A stretch of DNA of 64,000 nt from Chitinophaga sp. Ak27 (GCF_012726295.1 NZ_JABAOB010000007.1:62001-126000); one strand, 5' to 3'. Positions 44,509 through 51,031 are shown, counted from the stretch's first letter. Notes: generated from the letters alone by a model not told the origin. Program-made: numbers and translations.

Positions 44509-44663
44509 ATTTATTGGTGCTATGCACCGGGATGATGATATGCTGCTCAGTTCACGCCAGGATGCTGATACAACGGTGTGGCAATACGGACAGACACGCT
44601 CTTGTCTTTCAGTTTCACGGTTGGGTGTCTGGTAGCATTCGTAAAATATCCCGCCTATCTTTT
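44509..44663 (+). other. Long 3' tail of micro-peptide unit 2
   Basis: 155 nt with no ORF resembling the micro-peptides. It contains a GGTGC-TAT-GCACC hairpin (44516-44528) and a 7-bp stem (44590-44596 / 44625-44631). It could be a structured RNA tail, an antisense target or a decayed unit. Confidence 0.5.
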
Positions 44664-44704
44664 TAACTAAAAAGCTCCGGTAGTCACCGGAGCTTTTTTA
44701 GTTA
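44664..44704 (+). terminator. Terminator of micro-peptide unit 2
   Basis: Nearly perfect 18-bp stem (44664-44681 / 44686-44704, one extra T) with loop AGTC and a T-rich 3' arm; it could work on both strands. Confidence 0.92.
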
Positions 44705-44789
44705 AAGCATGTTAATACTGAACCATGCAGATCATGTAACAGCATAAAGAAATGAACAATGAAAGATGAGGAAGCCGAACTGAACAAAA

Positions 44790-44826
44790 TGAACGAACGG
44801 AATTCACACAATACGTTTTAATTTCG
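44790..44826 (+). promoter_or_regulatory. Micro-peptide unit 3: shared promoter-like element
   Basis: TGAACGAACGG begins at 44790 and TAATTTCG lies at 44819-44826, with 23 nt between GAACG and the TA box, as in units 1 and 4. AAGCC occurs about 15-20 nt further upstream, as in unit 1. Confidence 0.6.
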
Positions 44827-44850
44827 GTCTGCACCAAAAGCAGGTGCGCA

Positions 44851-44886
44851 TTGGGATTGCCGAAAACCAAAGCAAGAGAGTAGGTG
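44851..44886 (+). promoter_or_regulatory. Micro-peptide unit 3: leader pseudoknot
   Basis: Stem 1: TTGG (44851-44854) with CCAA (44867-44870). Stem 2: TGCC (44858-44861) with GGTG (44883-44886), held by two wobble pairs. Invariant GAAAA and AGAGTA loops. The ATG is 23 nt downstream. Confidence 0.77.
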
Positions 44887-44909
44887 TAACCCGAAGTAAA
44901 AACTATCTT

Positions 44910-44978
44910 ATGGCTTTACTGAATCAACTGCTGGCAACTATCGTTGCACTGCTCCAATCTCTGCTGGGAGGTCTGTAA
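44910..44978 (+). CDS. Micro-peptide 3 (22 aa, amphipathic)
   Basis: An ORF of 22 codons plus TAA. The peptide begins MALLNQLLA, as micro-peptide 4 does (MDLLNQLLA), and ends QSLLGGL. It has no charged side chain; Asn5, Gln6, Thr10, Gln16 and Ser17 cluster within about 140 degrees of a helical wheel, giving a clear amphipathic helix. The protein-level conservation with unit 4, despite diverged third codon positions, argues that it is translated. It may act on membranes, as type I toxins or modulin-like peptides do, but this is inference. Confidence 0.78.
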   Translation: MALLNQLLATIVALLQSLLGGL

Positions 44979-45044
44979 GATTTTCCCCGGTAAGGGATGA
45001 TTCCACATGAATGTGATGCTATTTCCCTTACAAACATCATCCTG

Positions 45045-45073
45045 AAAGCTGTTCTGAAAAGAACAGCTTTTTT
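45045..45073 (+). terminator. Terminator of micro-peptide unit 3
   Basis: A perfect 11-bp stem (45045-45055 / 45060-45070) with loop GAAA and a following T-run. A second stem (44990-44997 / 45024-45031, 8 bp) lies between the ORF and this terminator. Confidence 0.92.
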
Positions 45074-45150
45074 ATATCTGGCATATCCCTTCGAGTTGGC
45101 TGTGGTAGCCCAATGAACAGCATTGATAAAAGCGGTTGGAATGAATAAAA

Positions 45151-45187
45151 TGAACGTATGTTTATTGCATGATTGACTTTAATTTAG
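45151..45187 (+). promoter_or_regulatory. Micro-peptide unit 4: shared promoter-like element
   Basis: TGAACGTATG begins at 45151 and TAATTTAG lies at 45180-45187, again with 23 nt between GAACG and the TA box. The pseudoknot starts 22 nt downstream. Confidence 0.6.
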
Positions 45188-45208
45188 TTCCTGTTAACTG
45201 AATAACAA

Positions 45209-45243
45209 CTGGGAATAGCCGAAAACCAGGTAATAGAGTAGGC
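45209..45243 (+). promoter_or_regulatory. Micro-peptide unit 4: leader pseudoknot
   Basis: Stem 1: CTGG (45209-45212) with CCAG (45226-45229). Stem 2: GCC (45218-45220) with GGC (45241-45243). Loop 1 is one base longer (GAATA). Invariant GAAAA and AGAGTA loops. The ATG is 24 nt downstream. Confidence 0.77.
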
Positions 45244-45267
45244 AATATCTTATAAAAACCTTTTTCC

Positions 45268-45354
45268 ATGGATTTACTGAATCAACTGCTGGCATTAATC
45301 TTAGGATTAGTAAAATCATTGTTAGGTGGTATCGGCGGCGGTTTACCGCTGTAA
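45268..45354 (+). CDS. Micro-peptide 4 (28 aa, amphipathic)
   Basis: An ORF of 28 codons plus TAA. It begins MDLLNQLLA and continues leucine/isoleucine-rich to KSLLGG, then has a glycine-rich extension ending GLPL that the others lack. Asp2, Asn5, Gln6, Lys16 and Ser17 fall within a ~120-degree arc of a helical wheel, the best amphipathic pattern of the four; net charge zero. The leader spacing matches the other units. A terminator follows 45 nt after the stop. Not recognisable as any named toxin, bacteriocin or leader-peptide family. Confidence 0.78.
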   Translation: MDLLNQLLALILGLVKSLLGGIGGGLPL

Positions 45355-45398
45355 TCAGTGGGGCTTGACCACTGTGCTCATTGAGCCACTTTAATTAT

Positions 45399-45437
45399 TA
45401 AAAGAGGGTATTCCGGAGAGCGGGGTACCCTCTTTTA
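45399..45437 (+). terminator. Terminator of micro-peptide unit 4
   Basis: A perfect 12-bp stem (45399-45410 / 45426-45437) with a 15-nt GC-rich loop and T-rich 3' arm. Confidence 0.9.
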
Positions 45438-45461
45438 GTATTGGCCTGTTAAGTCGTATGT

Positions 45462-45489
45462 TAAGCATCCAGGTGCACCTGGATGCTTA
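45462..45489. repeat. Perfect 28-nt palindrome
   Basis: Two perfectly complementary 14-nt halves centred on GTGCAC, 25 nt after the unit 4 terminator. Followed by CTTTTGG on the plus strand, so it may be a second terminator, or a dimeric protein-binding site. Confidence 0.8.
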
Positions 45490-45835
45490 CTTTTGGTAAG
45501 TGGTATGAGCTTTTTTGAAAAGCGGGCCAGGCCATTCAGAAAATCCCGGGACAGCGCTTCCAAGAGCTGTTGCAAACATCTTTTTATTAATCTGCCGAAA
45601 AAAAAGGGAAAGAAATTTTTCTCTTTTTTGGTTTTGAAATTTGTTTTCCTATATTTGTCAAAACGAGCATGTGAAGTTACCTTAAGGCTTAACACACACA
45701 CAATGAATGTTTTCTGAAGCCTTATTGCCCAAATGACCGCACTCCATCTACCTTCCAACTGCCGCCGGAGCTAGCCTCTCGCCCGGTATCTTTCATTTTT
45801 TTCTGAGAATTATTTGCCAAATAGAAAAAACGGGT
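45490..45835 (+). other. Non-coding region upstream of rpsJ with distal promoter and mini-ORF
   Basis: No credible gene. TTG (45628-45630), a 19-nt spacer and TATATTTG (45650-45657) form an exact promoter. Its transcript would contain an 8-bp hairpin (45684-45691 / 45718-45725) whose loop carries a 4-codon ORF (ATG at 45704, stop 45716-45718), before reaching the proximal rpsJ promoter. Confidence 0.55.
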
Positions 45836-45843
45836 TACCTTTG
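45814..45843 (+). promoter_or_regulatory. Proximal promoter of the S10 operon
   Basis: TTG (45814-45816), a 19-nt spacer and TACCTTTG (45836-45843), an exact consensus match 48 nt before the rpsJ ATG. Confidence 0.87.
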
Positions 45844-45890
45844 CCCTCCCAAATTGTATTGGGAAAAAACTAAGAAGAAGTTCATTGCAT

Positions 45891-46196
45891 ATGTCTCAGA
45901 GAATAAGAATCAAGCTGAAGTCCTACGATCATAACCTGGTAGACAAGTCTGCTGAGAAGATCGTTAAAACCGTGCGTAACACGGGTGCCGTGGTAACAGG
46001 TCCAATTCCTTTACCTACCGAGAAGAAAATATTTACAGTATTGCGTTCTCCGCACGTTAACAAGAAAGCGCGCGAGCAGTTCCAACTGTGTACTCACAAA
46101 CGTTTACTGGATATTTACACGTCTTCTTCCAGAACTGTAGACGCGCTGAGCAAGCTCGATTTACCTTCCGGAGTAGAAGTTGAAATTAAAGCATAG
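45891..46196 (+). CDS. rpsJ: 30S ribosomal protein S10
   Basis: 101 aa from ATG 45891 (MSQRIRIKLKSYDHNLVDKS); an in-frame TTG 6 nt upstream is unlikely. S10 is part of the 30S head and doubles as NusE in transcription antitermination. TGPIPLPTEKKIFTVLRSPH and THKRLLDIY are diagnostic. First gene of the S10 block, with its own promoter. It is separated from rplC by an unusually long, hairpin-containing gap of 192 nt. Confidence 0.97.
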   Translation: MSQRIRIKLKSYDHNLVDKSAEKIVKTVRNTGAVVTGPIPLPTEKKIFTVLRSPHVNKKAREQFQLCTHKRLLDIYTSSSRTVDALSKLDLPSGVEVEIKA

Positions 46197-46388
46197 GACA
46201 ACAGCAAGGCAGGCAAAAGGCCGGCCTTTAATTGATTTATGGTTATACTGTTGATTTTCAACAGTATAACAATTTTAACAAACAAACATAGGTCGCGCCT
46301 TCTGGGCGACCACCCAATAAATGTATTTAAACCGCCTATCCTGGGGATAGCTAGAAATCCCCCAGGCGCTGGGTAAAATCATATAAAA
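46197..46388 (+). promoter_or_regulatory. Structured leader between rpsJ and rplC
   Basis: Three hairpins in a row: a perfect 13-bp stem with a 3-nt loop (46242-46254 / 46258-46270), a GGTCGC-type stem near 46292-46312, and a CCTGGGGA/TCCCCCAGG stem near 46338-46374 just before the rplC start. No promoter box is visible. A plausible site for translational feedback or mRNA processing. Confidence 0.55.
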
Positions 46389-47006
46389 ATGAAAGGTATT
46401 ATTGGCAAAAAGATTGGTATGACCAGTATCTTCGAAGCTAATGGTAAACAAACTGCTGTTACCATTATCGAAGCAGGTCCCAACGTTGTAACCCAGGTAA
46501 AAACCCTGGAATCAGATGGTTACAATGCAATTCAGGTTTCTTTCGGTGAAAAGAAAGAAAAGCACACCACTAAAGCAGAAAGCAATCACTTCGCGAAAGC
46601 AAGCACTTCTCCCAAACGTTACGTTAAAGAACTCCGTAATCCGGACGTACAGAAAGCCCTCGGTGAATCTATCACCTGCGAAATCTTCGCAGAAGGCGAA
46701 ACAATCGACGTAGTAGGCACTTCCAAAGGTAAAGGTTTCCAGGGTGTTGTAAAACGCCACGGATTCAGCGGTGTGGGTGAAGCTACCCACGGCCAGCACG
46801 ACAGAAGCAGAGCTCCCGGTTCTGTTGGTGGATCCTCCTATCCTTCCCGCGTATTTAAAGGTATGCGTATGGCCGGCCAGACAGGTAATGAAAGAGTGAA
46901 AGTGAAAGGTCTGAAGATCGTGAAAATATTCCCTGAAAAGAATTATATCCTGGTAAGTGGTTCCGTTCCCGGCCACAATGGTTCAATCGTTTTAATCCAG
47001 AAGTAA
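46389..47006 (+). CDS. rplC: 50S ribosomal protein L3
   Basis: 205 aa, full length, early 23S rRNA-binding assembly protein near the peptidyl-transferase centre. It starts MKGIIGKKIGMTSIFEANGK and has the long internal extension with GKGFQGVVKRHGFSGVGEAT and RAPGSVGGSSYPSRVFKG. It ends 1 nt before the rplD ATG, so the two are probably translationally coupled. Confidence 0.98.
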   Translation: MKGIIGKKIGMTSIFEANGKQTAVTIIEAGPNVVTQVKTLESDGYNAIQVSFGEKKEKHTTKAESNHFAKASTSPKRYVKELRNPDVQKALGESITCEIFAEGETIDVVGTSKGKGFQGVVKRHGFSGVGEATHGQHDRSRAPGSVGGSSYPSRVFKGMRMAGQTGNERVKVKGLKIVKIFPEKNYILVSGSVPGHNGSIVLIQK

Positions 47007-47007
47007 C

Positions 47008-47646
47008 ATGCAAGTAGATATTTTAAATATACAAGGAAAGAAAACCGGAAGATCCATTGAGCTTCCTGAGGAGATCTTTGGTGTTGAACCTAACAACCAC
47101 GTTATCTACCTGGCTGTTAAACAATACCTCGCTGCTCAGCGTCAGGGTACCCACAAGGTAAAAACCAGAGCTGAAGTAAAAGGTGCTTCCCGCAAATTAC
47201 ACAAACAAAAAGGTACCGGTGGCGCCCGTAAAGGTAACATCCGTAACCCACTGTATAAAGGTGGTGGTACCATCTTCGGACCAAAACCTCATGGTTGGGG
47301 CTTCAAACTGAACAGAAAAGTGAAAGATCTCGCTAAGATCTCCGCCCTGTCAGTAAAAGCTAAGGAAAACAGCATCATCATCGTTGAAGATCTGCAACTG
47401 GAAGCGCCAAAAACCAAACAGTTCGTTGGTTTCCTGAAGAACCTGAACATCAACGTTGAAGGCAGAAAGACTATGTTCATCACGCCTGAATACAACGACA
47501 ATGTTTACCTGTCTTTAAGAAACATCCCAACTGTAGACGGTACCGTTCTGAGTGATATCAACACTTATGACATCATGAACAGCAATTACATCGTGTTTAC
47601 AGAGAGCGCTGCTAAAATCTTCACGGAAGAGCCGGCAGAAGCATAA
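47008..47646 (+). CDS. rplD: 50S ribosomal protein L4
   Basis: 212 aa, full length. L4 lines the exit tunnel and in some bacteria represses its own operon. The tunnel extension is recognisable (KGASRKLHKQKGTGGARKGN, then KPHGWGFKLNRKVKDLA). It follows rplC with a 1-nt gap. Downstream lies a 66-nt gap with repeated AGCTAA motifs before rplW. Confidence 0.98.
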   Translation: MQVDILNIQGKKTGRSIELPEEIFGVEPNNHVIYLAVKQYLAAQRQGTHKVKTRAEVKGASRKLHKQKGTGGARKGNIRNPLYKGGGTIFGPKPHGWGFKLNRKVKDLAKISALSVKAKENSIIIVEDLQLEAPKTKQFVGFLKNLNINVEGRKTMFITPEYNDNVYLSLRNIPTVDGTVLSDINTYDIMNSNYIVFTESAAKIFTEEPAEA

Positions 47647-47712
47647 GATGTCAAAAACAATTAACAAAACAAGCTAAGAGCTGAACGCTAATAGCTAAAA
47701 GCTAATAAAGAA

Positions 47713-48012
47713 ATGAAACTTTCTGACGTTTTAATCAAACCGGTGGTATCCGAAAAGGTTAACAAAGCAACCGATAAATTCAACCGCTACTACTTCATCG
47801 TTGACAAAAAAGCCAACAAACTGGAGATCAAAAAAGCAGTGGAAGAATTTTACGGCGTAACCGTAGCAGATGTAAATACTGCTGTAATGCCAGGTAAAGC
47901 TAAATTCCGCTTTACTAAAGCCGGTTTCATCGCAGGTAAAAAACCGTCTTACAAAAAGGCGATTATTACCATTGCAGCTGGTGAAACTATAGATCTGTAT
48001 GCTAACATGTAG
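47713..48012 (+). CDS. rplW: 50S ribosomal protein L23
   Basis: 99 aa, full length. L23 sits at the tunnel exit and docks trigger factor and SRP. The family start KLSDVLIKPVVSEKVNKATD and EIKKAVEEFYGVTVADVNT are clear. It lies in standard S10 order between rplD and rplB. Confidence 0.97.
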   Translation: MKLSDVLIKPVVSEKVNKATDKFNRYYFIVDKKANKLEIKKAVEEFYGVTVADVNTAVMPGKAKFRFTKAGFIAGKKPSYKKAIITIAAGETIDLYANM

Positions 48013-48098
48013 TGCCTTTCCGGCCTGAACAGCCGGGATGTGGATGTATATACAGATCACGATTTATATTTTAATAACATTTAACTTTTTAGGAAGTA

Positions 48099-48932
48099 AT
48101 GGCACTGAAGAAGTTCAAACCAATGACGGCCGGTACCCGCTGGAAAATAGGCAACGCTTATGCTGAGCTGACTACGGATACCCCGGAAAAAAGCCTGCTG
48201 GAACCCATTAAGAGAACCGGCGGTAGAAACGCACAGGGTAGAATGTCCATGCGTTACATCGGTGGTGGTCACAAGAAACAATACCGTGTAATTGATTTCA
48301 AACGTGATAAGGAAAATATTCCTGCTACCGTAAAAACTATCGAATACGATCCAAACCGTAGCGCATTCATCGCACTGGTGAATTATGCAGATGGTGAAAA
48401 ACGTTACATCATCGCTCCTCAGGGCTTACAGGTAGGTGGTATCGTTATCAGTGGCACCGATGTAGCTCCTGAAGTAGGTAACGCCTTACCACTGAAGAAC
48501 ATGCCGCTGGGTACTGTTGTACACAACATTGAGCTGCAACCTGGTAAAGGTGGTGCTATCGCAAGAAGCGCCGGCGCTTATGCTCAACTGTCCAACAAGG
48601 AAGAAAAATATGCTGTACTGAAAATGCCTTCCGGTGAGCTGCGTAAAGTATTGAATACTTGTAAAGCTACTGTAGGTACTGTTTCTAACTCCGATCACGC
48701 CCTGCAATCCATCGGTAAAGCTGGTGCGAATCGCTGGAGAGGTATCCGCCCTCGCAACCGTGGTGTGGCGATGAACCCTGTAGATCACCCAATGGGTGGT
48801 GGTGAAGGTAAATCTTCCGGAGGCCATCCAAGATCCAGAACTGGTAAATATGCGAAAGGCCTGAAAACCAGAAAACCGCATAAGAGTTCTGATAAGCTGA
48901 TCATTAGCAGAAAAAACGGTAAAAAATTATAA
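48099..48932 (+). CDS. rplB: 50S ribosomal protein L2
   Basis: 277 aa, full length. A core 23S rRNA-binding protein needed for subunit joining and peptidyl transfer. The RNA-binding domain (GGGHKKQYRVIDFKR) and the C-terminal GVAMNPVDHPMGGGEGK loop, with its essential His, are intact. Standard position between rplW and rpsS. Confidence 0.98.
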   Translation: MALKKFKPMTAGTRWKIGNAYAELTTDTPEKSLLEPIKRTGGRNAQGRMSMRYIGGGHKKQYRVIDFKRDKENIPATVKTIEYDPNRSAFIALVNYADGEKRYIIAPQGLQVGGIVISGTDVAPEVGNALPLKNMPLGTVVHNIELQPGKGGAIARSAGAYAQLSNKEEKYAVLKMPSGELRKVLNTCKATVGTVSNSDHALQSIGKAGANRWRGIRPRNRGVAMNPVDHPMGGGEGKSSGGHPRSRTGKYAKGLKTRKPHKSSDKLIISRKNGKKL

Positions 48933-48998
48933 TTTCTGAATCCGGGCTCCGGTAGTAATACCAGATCCCGGGTTTGAAAAATCATAAATCAGTAAGAC

Positions 48999-49265
48999 AT
49001 GGCTCGTTCCATAAAAAAAGGTCCTTACGTAGACCAGAAATTAGAAACTAAGGTTGAAAAAATGAATGCCGGCACCAAACGTACTGTTATCAAGACATGG
49101 AGCCGTCGTTCTACTATCACGCCTGATTTCGTTGGTCACACTTTCGCAGTTCACAATGGCAACAAATTCATTCCTGTTTATGTAACAGAATTTATGGTTG
49201 GTCATAAACTGGGCGAATTTGCACCTACACGTAACTTCAGAGGACACGTTAACAAGAAAATGTAA
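48999..49265 (+). CDS. rpsS: 30S ribosomal protein S19
   Basis: 88 aa, full length, 30S head protein contacting the A-site finger. ARSIKKGPYVDQKLETKVEK, WSRRSTITPDFVGHTFAVHNG and GEFAPTRNFRGH are diagnostic. Standard order, rplB upstream and rplV 96 nt downstream. Confidence 0.97.
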   Translation: MARSIKKGPYVDQKLETKVEKMNAGTKRTVIKTWSRRSTITPDFVGHTFAVHNGNKFIPVYVTEFMVGHKLGEFAPTRNFRGHVNKKM

Positions 49266-49361
49266 ATTATAGTCTGAGGTTTGAGGTTTGAAGTATCGGT
49301 TTCAAACCAATAGATCAAACAGCAGACATCAGACACCTAATAATAAAAGAAATTAATAACA

Positions 49362-49709
49362 ATGGAAGCAGTAGCTAAGCTGAATAATAATCCTACATCT
49401 CCCCGCAAAATGCGTTTGCTGGCAGACTTAATTCGTGGTCTGGATGTAGAAAAGGCTTTGAATATTTTGAAATTCCATCCGAAGCACCCAAGCGTACCTT
49501 TAGAAAAACTGCTGGTATCTGCGATCGCTAACTGGAAAGTGAAGAATGAAGGTGCAAGGGTAGAAGATGCTAACCTGATCGTTAAAACTATTTTTGTTGA
49601 CGGCGGCCGCACACTGAAAAGAATGCGCCCAGCTCCACAGGGAAGAGGTTACAGAATCCGCAAGAGAAGTAACCACGTAACAATTGTAGTGGACAGCAAA
49701 GCACAATAA
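49362..49709 (+). CDS. rplV: 50S ribosomal protein L22
   Basis: 115 aa, full length; its beta-hairpin lines the exit tunnel. Recognised by SPRKMRLLADLIRGLDVEKA, the tunnel hairpin near FVDGGRTLKRMRPAPQGRGY, and RIRKRSNHVTIVV at the end. Standard order before rpsC. Confidence 0.97.
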   Translation: MEAVAKLNNNPTSPRKMRLLADLIRGLDVEKALNILKFHPKHPSVPLEKLLVSAIANWKVKNEGARVEDANLIVKTIFVDGGRTLKRMRPAPQGRGYRIRKRSNHVTIVVDSKAQ

Positions 49710-49767
49710 TTAGTGCGGAAACGAGATAGAAACAAAACTATTAAACTAATAGACAAATAACCAGAAC

Positions 49768-50556
49768 ATGGGTCAGAAAACAAATCCTATTGGTAACAGG
49801 TTAGGTATCATCAGAGGATGGGACTCTAATTGGTATGGCAGCAAAAAAGATTTTGCGACCAAACTGATCGAAGATAATAAGATCAGAACTTATCTGAATG
49901 CACGTATCAACAAAGGCGGCATTTCAAGAGTTGTGATCGAAAGAACTTTAGGTAAGTTAATCATCACTGTTCATACATCTAAGCCTGGTATCATCATTGG
50001 TAAAGGCGGTAACGAAGTTGATCGCATCAAGGAAGAACTGAAAAAGCTGACAGGTAAGGAAGATGTACAGATCAACATCCTGGAGATCCGTCGTCCTGAA
50101 ATGGATGCTAACATCGTTGCTGAAACAATCGCAAAACAAATTGAAAGCCGTATCAACTACAAACGTGCTATCAAAATGGCGATTGCTACCGCACTGAGAA
50201 TGGGCGCAGAAGGTATCAAGGTAAAAATCAGCGGCCGTTTAGGTGGTGCTGAAATTGCCCGCTCCGAAGAAATGAAACAAGGTCGTACTCCATTACATAC
50301 TTTCCGTATGGACATCGATTACGCTTCCCTGTTCGCTTTAACCGTATACGGTAAAATCGGTATCAAAGTATGGATCTGTAAAGGTGAAGTACTGGGCAAA
50401 CGCGACCTCAACCCGAACGTTTTAACCGGTAAAGAAGGTGATAACCGTGGTACTGGTCATGGTGGTGAAAGAAGAGAACATCACGGCGAACGCAGAGACA
50501 ACCGTGGTGGTGACAGAAGAGGCGGTGGAGATAACCGTGGCGGTGGCCGCAGATAG
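49768..50556 (+). CDS. rpsC: 30S ribosomal protein S3 with Gly/Arg/His-rich tail
   Basis: 262 aa, longer than the ~233 aa of E. coli S3. The KH domain (LIITVHTSKPGIIIGKGGNE, about 62-80) and the S3 C-terminal domain (KIKVSG-type IKVKISGRLGGAEIARSE, TFRMDIDYASLFALTVYG) are intact. S3 lies at the mRNA entry channel and contributes helicase activity. After VLTGKEGDN the last ~35 residues are a low-complexity Gly/Arg/His/Asp tail with RGG-like repeats (RRDNRGGDRRGGG), an accessory RNA-binding extension. Confidence 0.97.
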   Translation: MGQKTNPIGNRLGIIRGWDSNWYGSKKDFATKLIEDNKIRTYLNARINKGGISRVVIERTLGKLIITVHTSKPGIIIGKGGNEVDRIKEELKKLTGKEDVQINILEIRRPEMDANIVAETIAKQIESRINYKRAIKMAIATALRMGAEGIKVKISGRLGGAEIARSEEMKQGRTPLHTFRMDIDYASLFALTVYGKIGIKVWICKGEVLGKRDLNPNVLTGKEGDNRGTGHGGERREHHGERRDNRGGDRRGGGDNRGGGRR

Positions 50557-50611
50557 TATCTGGCGGTAGAACAGACATTAACAATTACTATTAACATTAA
50601 CAACATAGACG

Positions 50612-51031
50612 ATGTTACAGCCAAAAAGAACGAAACACAGGAAGATGCACAAAGGCCGCATCAAAGGGAACGCTAAAAGAGGCGCTACCCTCTCCTTTGG
50701 TACTTTCGGTCTTAAAGCATTAGAACCTAAATGGATCACCGACAGGCAGATCGAAGCTGCCCGCGTTGCGCTGACAAGGCACATGAAACGTGAAGGTAAC
50801 GTATGGATCCGCATATTCCCTGACAAACCTATCACAGCTAAGCCTTTGGAAGTGAGGATGGGTAAAGGTAAAGGTGCTCCTGACCATTGGGCAGCAGTAG
50901 TAAAACCAGGTAGAATTTTATTTGAAGCGGATGGCGTTCCTTTACAGGTAGCTAAAGAAGCAATGGAACTCGCAGCACAAAAACTGCCCATTAAAGTAAA
51001 ATTTGTAACCAGCCGCGACTACGTAGCTTAA
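50612..51031 (+). CDS. rplP: 50S ribosomal protein L16
   Basis: 139 aa, full length; organises the A-site region of 23S rRNA. LQPKRTKHRKMHKGRIKGNA, WIRIFPDKPITAKPLEVRMG (with the conserved Arg) and GAPDHWAAVVKPGRILFE are diagnostic. Standard order between rpsC and rpmC. Confidence 0.98.
   Translation: MLQPKRTKHRKMHKGRIKGNAKRGATLSFGTFGLKALEPKWITDRQIEAARVALTRHMKREGNVWIRIFPDKPITAKPLEVRMGKGKGAPDHWAAVVKPGRILFEADGVPLQVAKEAMELAAQKLPIKVKFVTSRDYVA

Noticed and set aside
44230..45243. Interpretation of the four repeats as a CRISPR array
   Set aside because: Spacing is irregular (152, 469 and 358 nt), the repeats vary, each is followed by an ORF and terminator, and no cas genes are nearby.
44230..45243. 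Interpretation of the leader as a hammerhead ribozyme because of CGAAA
   Set aside because: The CUGAUGA core and a cleavage triplet are missing, and the compensatory changes fit a pseudoknot instead.
44230..45243. Interpretation of the leader as a known small riboswitch (preQ1, fluoride, guanidine-III, glutamine downstream-peptide)
   Set aside because: The invariant loop sequences GAAAA and AGAGTA do not match the conserved bases of these classes as I know them; a covariance-model search is needed to be certain.
45493..45717. 74-codon basic ORF upstream of rpsJ
   Set aside because: It spans an exact promoter and poly-A/poly-T tracts, has no family resemblance, and its composition follows the AT-rich non-coding background.
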